From Cytobacillus depressus (GTDB taxonomy: Bacteria > Bacillota > Bacilli > Bacillales > Cytobacillaceae): a DNA stretch of 64,000 nt. The notes under the pieces are model-generated. The model ran no database searches and was not told the origin of the DNA. It saw only the letters and a list, made by a program, of their open reading frames with translations. The translations under genes and the position numbers were made by a program. Shown piece by piece: positions 61,952 to 64,000 of the stretch. The stretch lies in contig NZ_WBOS01000004.1 in NCBI RefSeq assembly GCF_008923245.1, positions 369,978 through 433,977 on the forward strand, written 5' to 3'. The first letter of the stretch is position 1, and each line of letters begins with the position of its first letter.

Positions 61952-63388
61952 TTATGACCAGCCAATCAATTGGGCGATGACAAGTGTCACAACCGAAATT
62001 CCAGCCCAAATGAGGAACAATGGGAAGAAGAAACGAATCCATTTCTGCCATTGCACACCCGCAATCGCAAGTGCTGCCATGAAGTACCCACTTGTCGGAT
62101 AAAATATATGAGTGAACCCATCACCAAGTTGATAAGCAAGAACAGCAGTTTGTCTCGTCACACCAACCATATCAGCAAGTGGCGCCATTATTGGCATGGT
62201 TACAAGCGCTTGTCCACTACCAGAAGAAATAATAAAGTTAATAAAGACCTGCACAACATACATACCAACTGCCGCTAATGCTGGTGGCAAATCACCAACG
62301 AGTGAACCAAGCGTATGAACCATTGTGTCCATAATGTTACCATCTTCTAGTACAACTGCAACTGCCCGAGCCAGCCCAACTATAAACGCTCCCATTAAAA
62401 CATCTTTAAACCCTTGGGTAAAGGCTTCGCAAAGTTCACCTAATTTAAGACCGGCAATCATTCCAACGACAATTCCCATGATGATAAAGAGTCCTGCCAT
62501 TTCAACCATAAACCAACCTTTTGAAATGACACCATATACAAGAATGACGAAGAATACAAGCGCTGCAACCGCTGCCCACTTTTGCCGTGCAGTGGCTGAA
62601 ATGGCTTCAGCTTTTCCCACACTTTTATATAAAGCACGCTTTTCCATATCATCTTCATATACTAGACTACGCGTTGGATCCTTTTTGACTTTCCTTGCAT
62701 AACGGATAATGAATAAAATGGCTGCCGTAACCGTCACAATAAAAACGATTAAACGTAATTCAATTCCAGAGAAAACAGGCAAGTCCGATAATTTTTGTCC
62801 AAGCCCCGTATTAATCGGATTTAGTACACCTGCTGTAAACCCAACAACAGTCCCACAAAGTGCAATGGCTGCTGCTGTAATTGAATCATAACCCAGTGCA
62901 ATAATAAGAGGCATGATAACTGGAATGTAAACAAGTGATAATTCAGCTGTTCCAATCAATGTTGCTATGATGGCAAACACGGTTGTTAAAACAGGAATGA
63001 GCATAATACTTTTATGCGAGAATTTCCGTGCTAGTTTATCAACGGCGACCTCAATGATTCCAGTACGCCTTAGAACCATAAACATCCCACCAATGATAAA
63101 CGTGAAGAATACAACCTCACCTGCGTCAATCAATCCCCGTGGAATAACCGTCAAAAAGTCTGTAATCCCAACAGGGGTTTGTTCAACATGATGAAAGGAA
63201 TTTGGGTCTATCGTTGTTCGGCCTTCTGGACCAGGTACACGATTAAATTCCCCCGCCGGAATGAAATATGTTGTAATTGCGGCAAGCGCACTAAAGACAA
63301 ATAAAATGACATAAATATGTGGCATCTCAAATTTTTTCTTTTTCTTTTTTGGCTCCTGTTCCGTGTTCAGTTGCTCCGTACTTAACAT
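61952..63388 (-). CDS. YfcC-family membrane transporter
   Basis: A 478-aa protein with about 12 TM segments. The N-terminal Lys run, MPHIYVILFVFSALAAITTY, FIPAGEFNRV, and NPINTGLGQKLSDLPVFSGI fit the YfcC/AbgT-NhaC-like group (putative basic amino acid or C4-dicarboxylate carriers). ATG 63388 follows GGGGGG. It faces lytST; a functional link is possible but not shown. Confidence 0.83.
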   Translation of the reverse strand: MLSTEQLNTEQEPKKKKKKFEMPHIYVILFVFSALAAITTYFIPAGEFNRVPGPEGRTTIDPNSFHHVEQTPVGITDFLTVIPRGLIDAGEVVFFTFIIGGMFMVLRRTGIIEVAVDKLARKFSHKSIMLIPVLTTVFAIIATLIGTAELSLVYIPVIMPLIIALGYDSITAAAIALCGTVVGFTAGVLNPINTGLGQKLSDLPVFSGIELRLIVFIVTVTAAILFIIRYARKVKKDPTRSLVYEDDMEKRALYKSVGKAEAISATARQKWAAVAALVFFVILVYGVISKGWFMVEMAGLFIIMGIVVGMIAGLKLGELCEAFTQGFKDVLMGAFIVGLARAVAVVLEDGNIMDTMVHTLGSLVGDLPPALAAVGMYVVQVFINFIISSGSGQALVTMPIMAPLADMVGVTRQTAVLAYQLGDGFTHIFYPTSGYFMAALAIAGVQWQKWIRFFFPLFLIWAGISVVTLVIAQLIGWS

Positions 63389-64000
63389 GTTAATCCCCCC
63401 GGAAAGTGTGTATGATATTACCAAATAAATGCAAATAGCATTAAGTCAATCTTGGTATGTACACATTATAAAAAAGAAAACGCTATCCCGGACATTTTTG
63501 TGACAAAGTGTTCACATATAAAACAAGAGGTACACAATCCGAAACGAACTGCACACTTTACTTGTCGCTATGGTGAAAGAATAACACTGGGTGCTTCATC
63601 GGGAGAGGGAACTGTTTCCTACATTTCTTTGTCCATGTTTCTCCCCGGCTGCAAAAATGCCCAGCGACATGCCAAAACTAGTATCGATCCCTAACTGAAC
63701 TGTGTCCTATTAGATTTGAGTACCTTTCACTCCCCGGATGAGATTCTAGATGGACTAACAGCAGCGGATGAGGCAAAGTTCATGAACACAAAGGCTTTTA
63801 GTTCCAGAAAAATAAGAAGATACATATCCGTTTTTCTAATTTTCGTTATTCCATTAAAGGGCGCAATTCTTTAGGAGCAAACTTATTTAACTCATGGCTC
63901 ATGTATGTGAACAAGGTATTTACCCTGTTCGCAATTCAGGATATGCCCATGTGCTTTAGGTTAATAATTTTATGATTAATGTTACTTTATAGGAATATGT
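63389..64000. other. Unassigned end of window
   Basis: Promoter DNA for the YfcC-family gene, then about 550 bp without a convincing gene. A truncated C-like repeat (TTCCATTAAAGGGCGCAATT) is at 63849-63878, and a hairpin (GTGAACAAGG...CCCTGTTCGC) at about 63908-63934. Confidence 0.45.

Noticed and set aside
63452..63694. 80-aa plus-strand frame near the window end
   Set aside because: No ribosome binding site, no protein-like pattern, overlaps the YfcC-gene promoter region.

Overview
The window comes from a low-GC, spore-forming Firmicute of the family Bacillaceae. The evidence is the AGGAGG-type ribosome binding sites with frequent TTG and GTG starts, a PbuE-type purine pump, a DbpA/YxiN helicase, a Des desaturase, a CtaB-type haem O synthase, LytS/LytT, CstA, and a KinB-like sporulation-type kinase. 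I see no rRNA, tRNA, CRISPR array, prophage or intact transposase gene. Species cannot be fixed from this sequence alone.

Layout. 1-6.4 kb: a LysR regulator divergent from 3-methylaspartate ammonia-lyase, then a zinc alcohol dehydrogenase, an aldehyde dehydrogenase and an M20 amidohydrolase, which looks like a small amino-acid-derivative catabolic unit. 6.4-10.3 kb (minus): a TPP riboswitch followed by lipoprotein SBP, thiamine-binding small protein, permease, ATPase and a TatD hydrolase, a thiamine-precursor uptake operon. 10.5-15.3 kb: a DUF985 cupin, a 12-TM transporter, a 52-bp tandem array, and a PbuE-like purine efflux pump preceded by a purine riboswitch of guanine (C74) type. 15.5-25.5 kb: flavin oxidoreductase, DMT transporter, nucleoside hydrolase, two small Phe/Pro-tailed proteins, methyltransferase, DUF1360 protein, lipase-like hydrolase, AAA ATPase and haem O synthase. 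25.8-29.7 kb: DbpA helicase, Des desaturase and an orphan, eroded DesR-like regulator.

29.9-44.3 kb is one large plus-strand cluster: TetR, acyl-CoA ligase, KASIII-like enzyme, a complete Liv-type ABC importer (K-G-F-H-M), a PhaZ-like intracellular depolymerase/hydrolase, FabG/PhaB-like SDR, a second ligase, another SDR, a third ligase and a small CC-motif protein. It is best read as uptake, CoA activation and metabolism of a carboxylic acid of unknown identity. 44.4-50.1 kb: CstA, a ROK sugar kinase with a GalT-like partner, and an orphan sensor kinase.

50.2-59.1 kb is accessory DNA: short lipoproteins, secreted and membrane proteins, an acyltransferase, a beta-lactamase-fold hydrolase and several broken genes, punctuated by about ten copies of one hairpin repeat, in most cases one per gene. 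59.3-63.4 kb: LytS-LytT and a YfcC-family transporter.

The most unusual material is non-coding: (i) the 52-bp palindromic tandem array; (ii) a structured repeat found twice, at gene 3' ends, whose two copies show compensatory base changes; (iii) a second modular repeat found three times; (iv) the cassette-like hairpin repeats; (v) the guanine-type switch on a purine efflux gene with apparent ON architecture. All functions given are inferred by reading the sequence; no database search was run.
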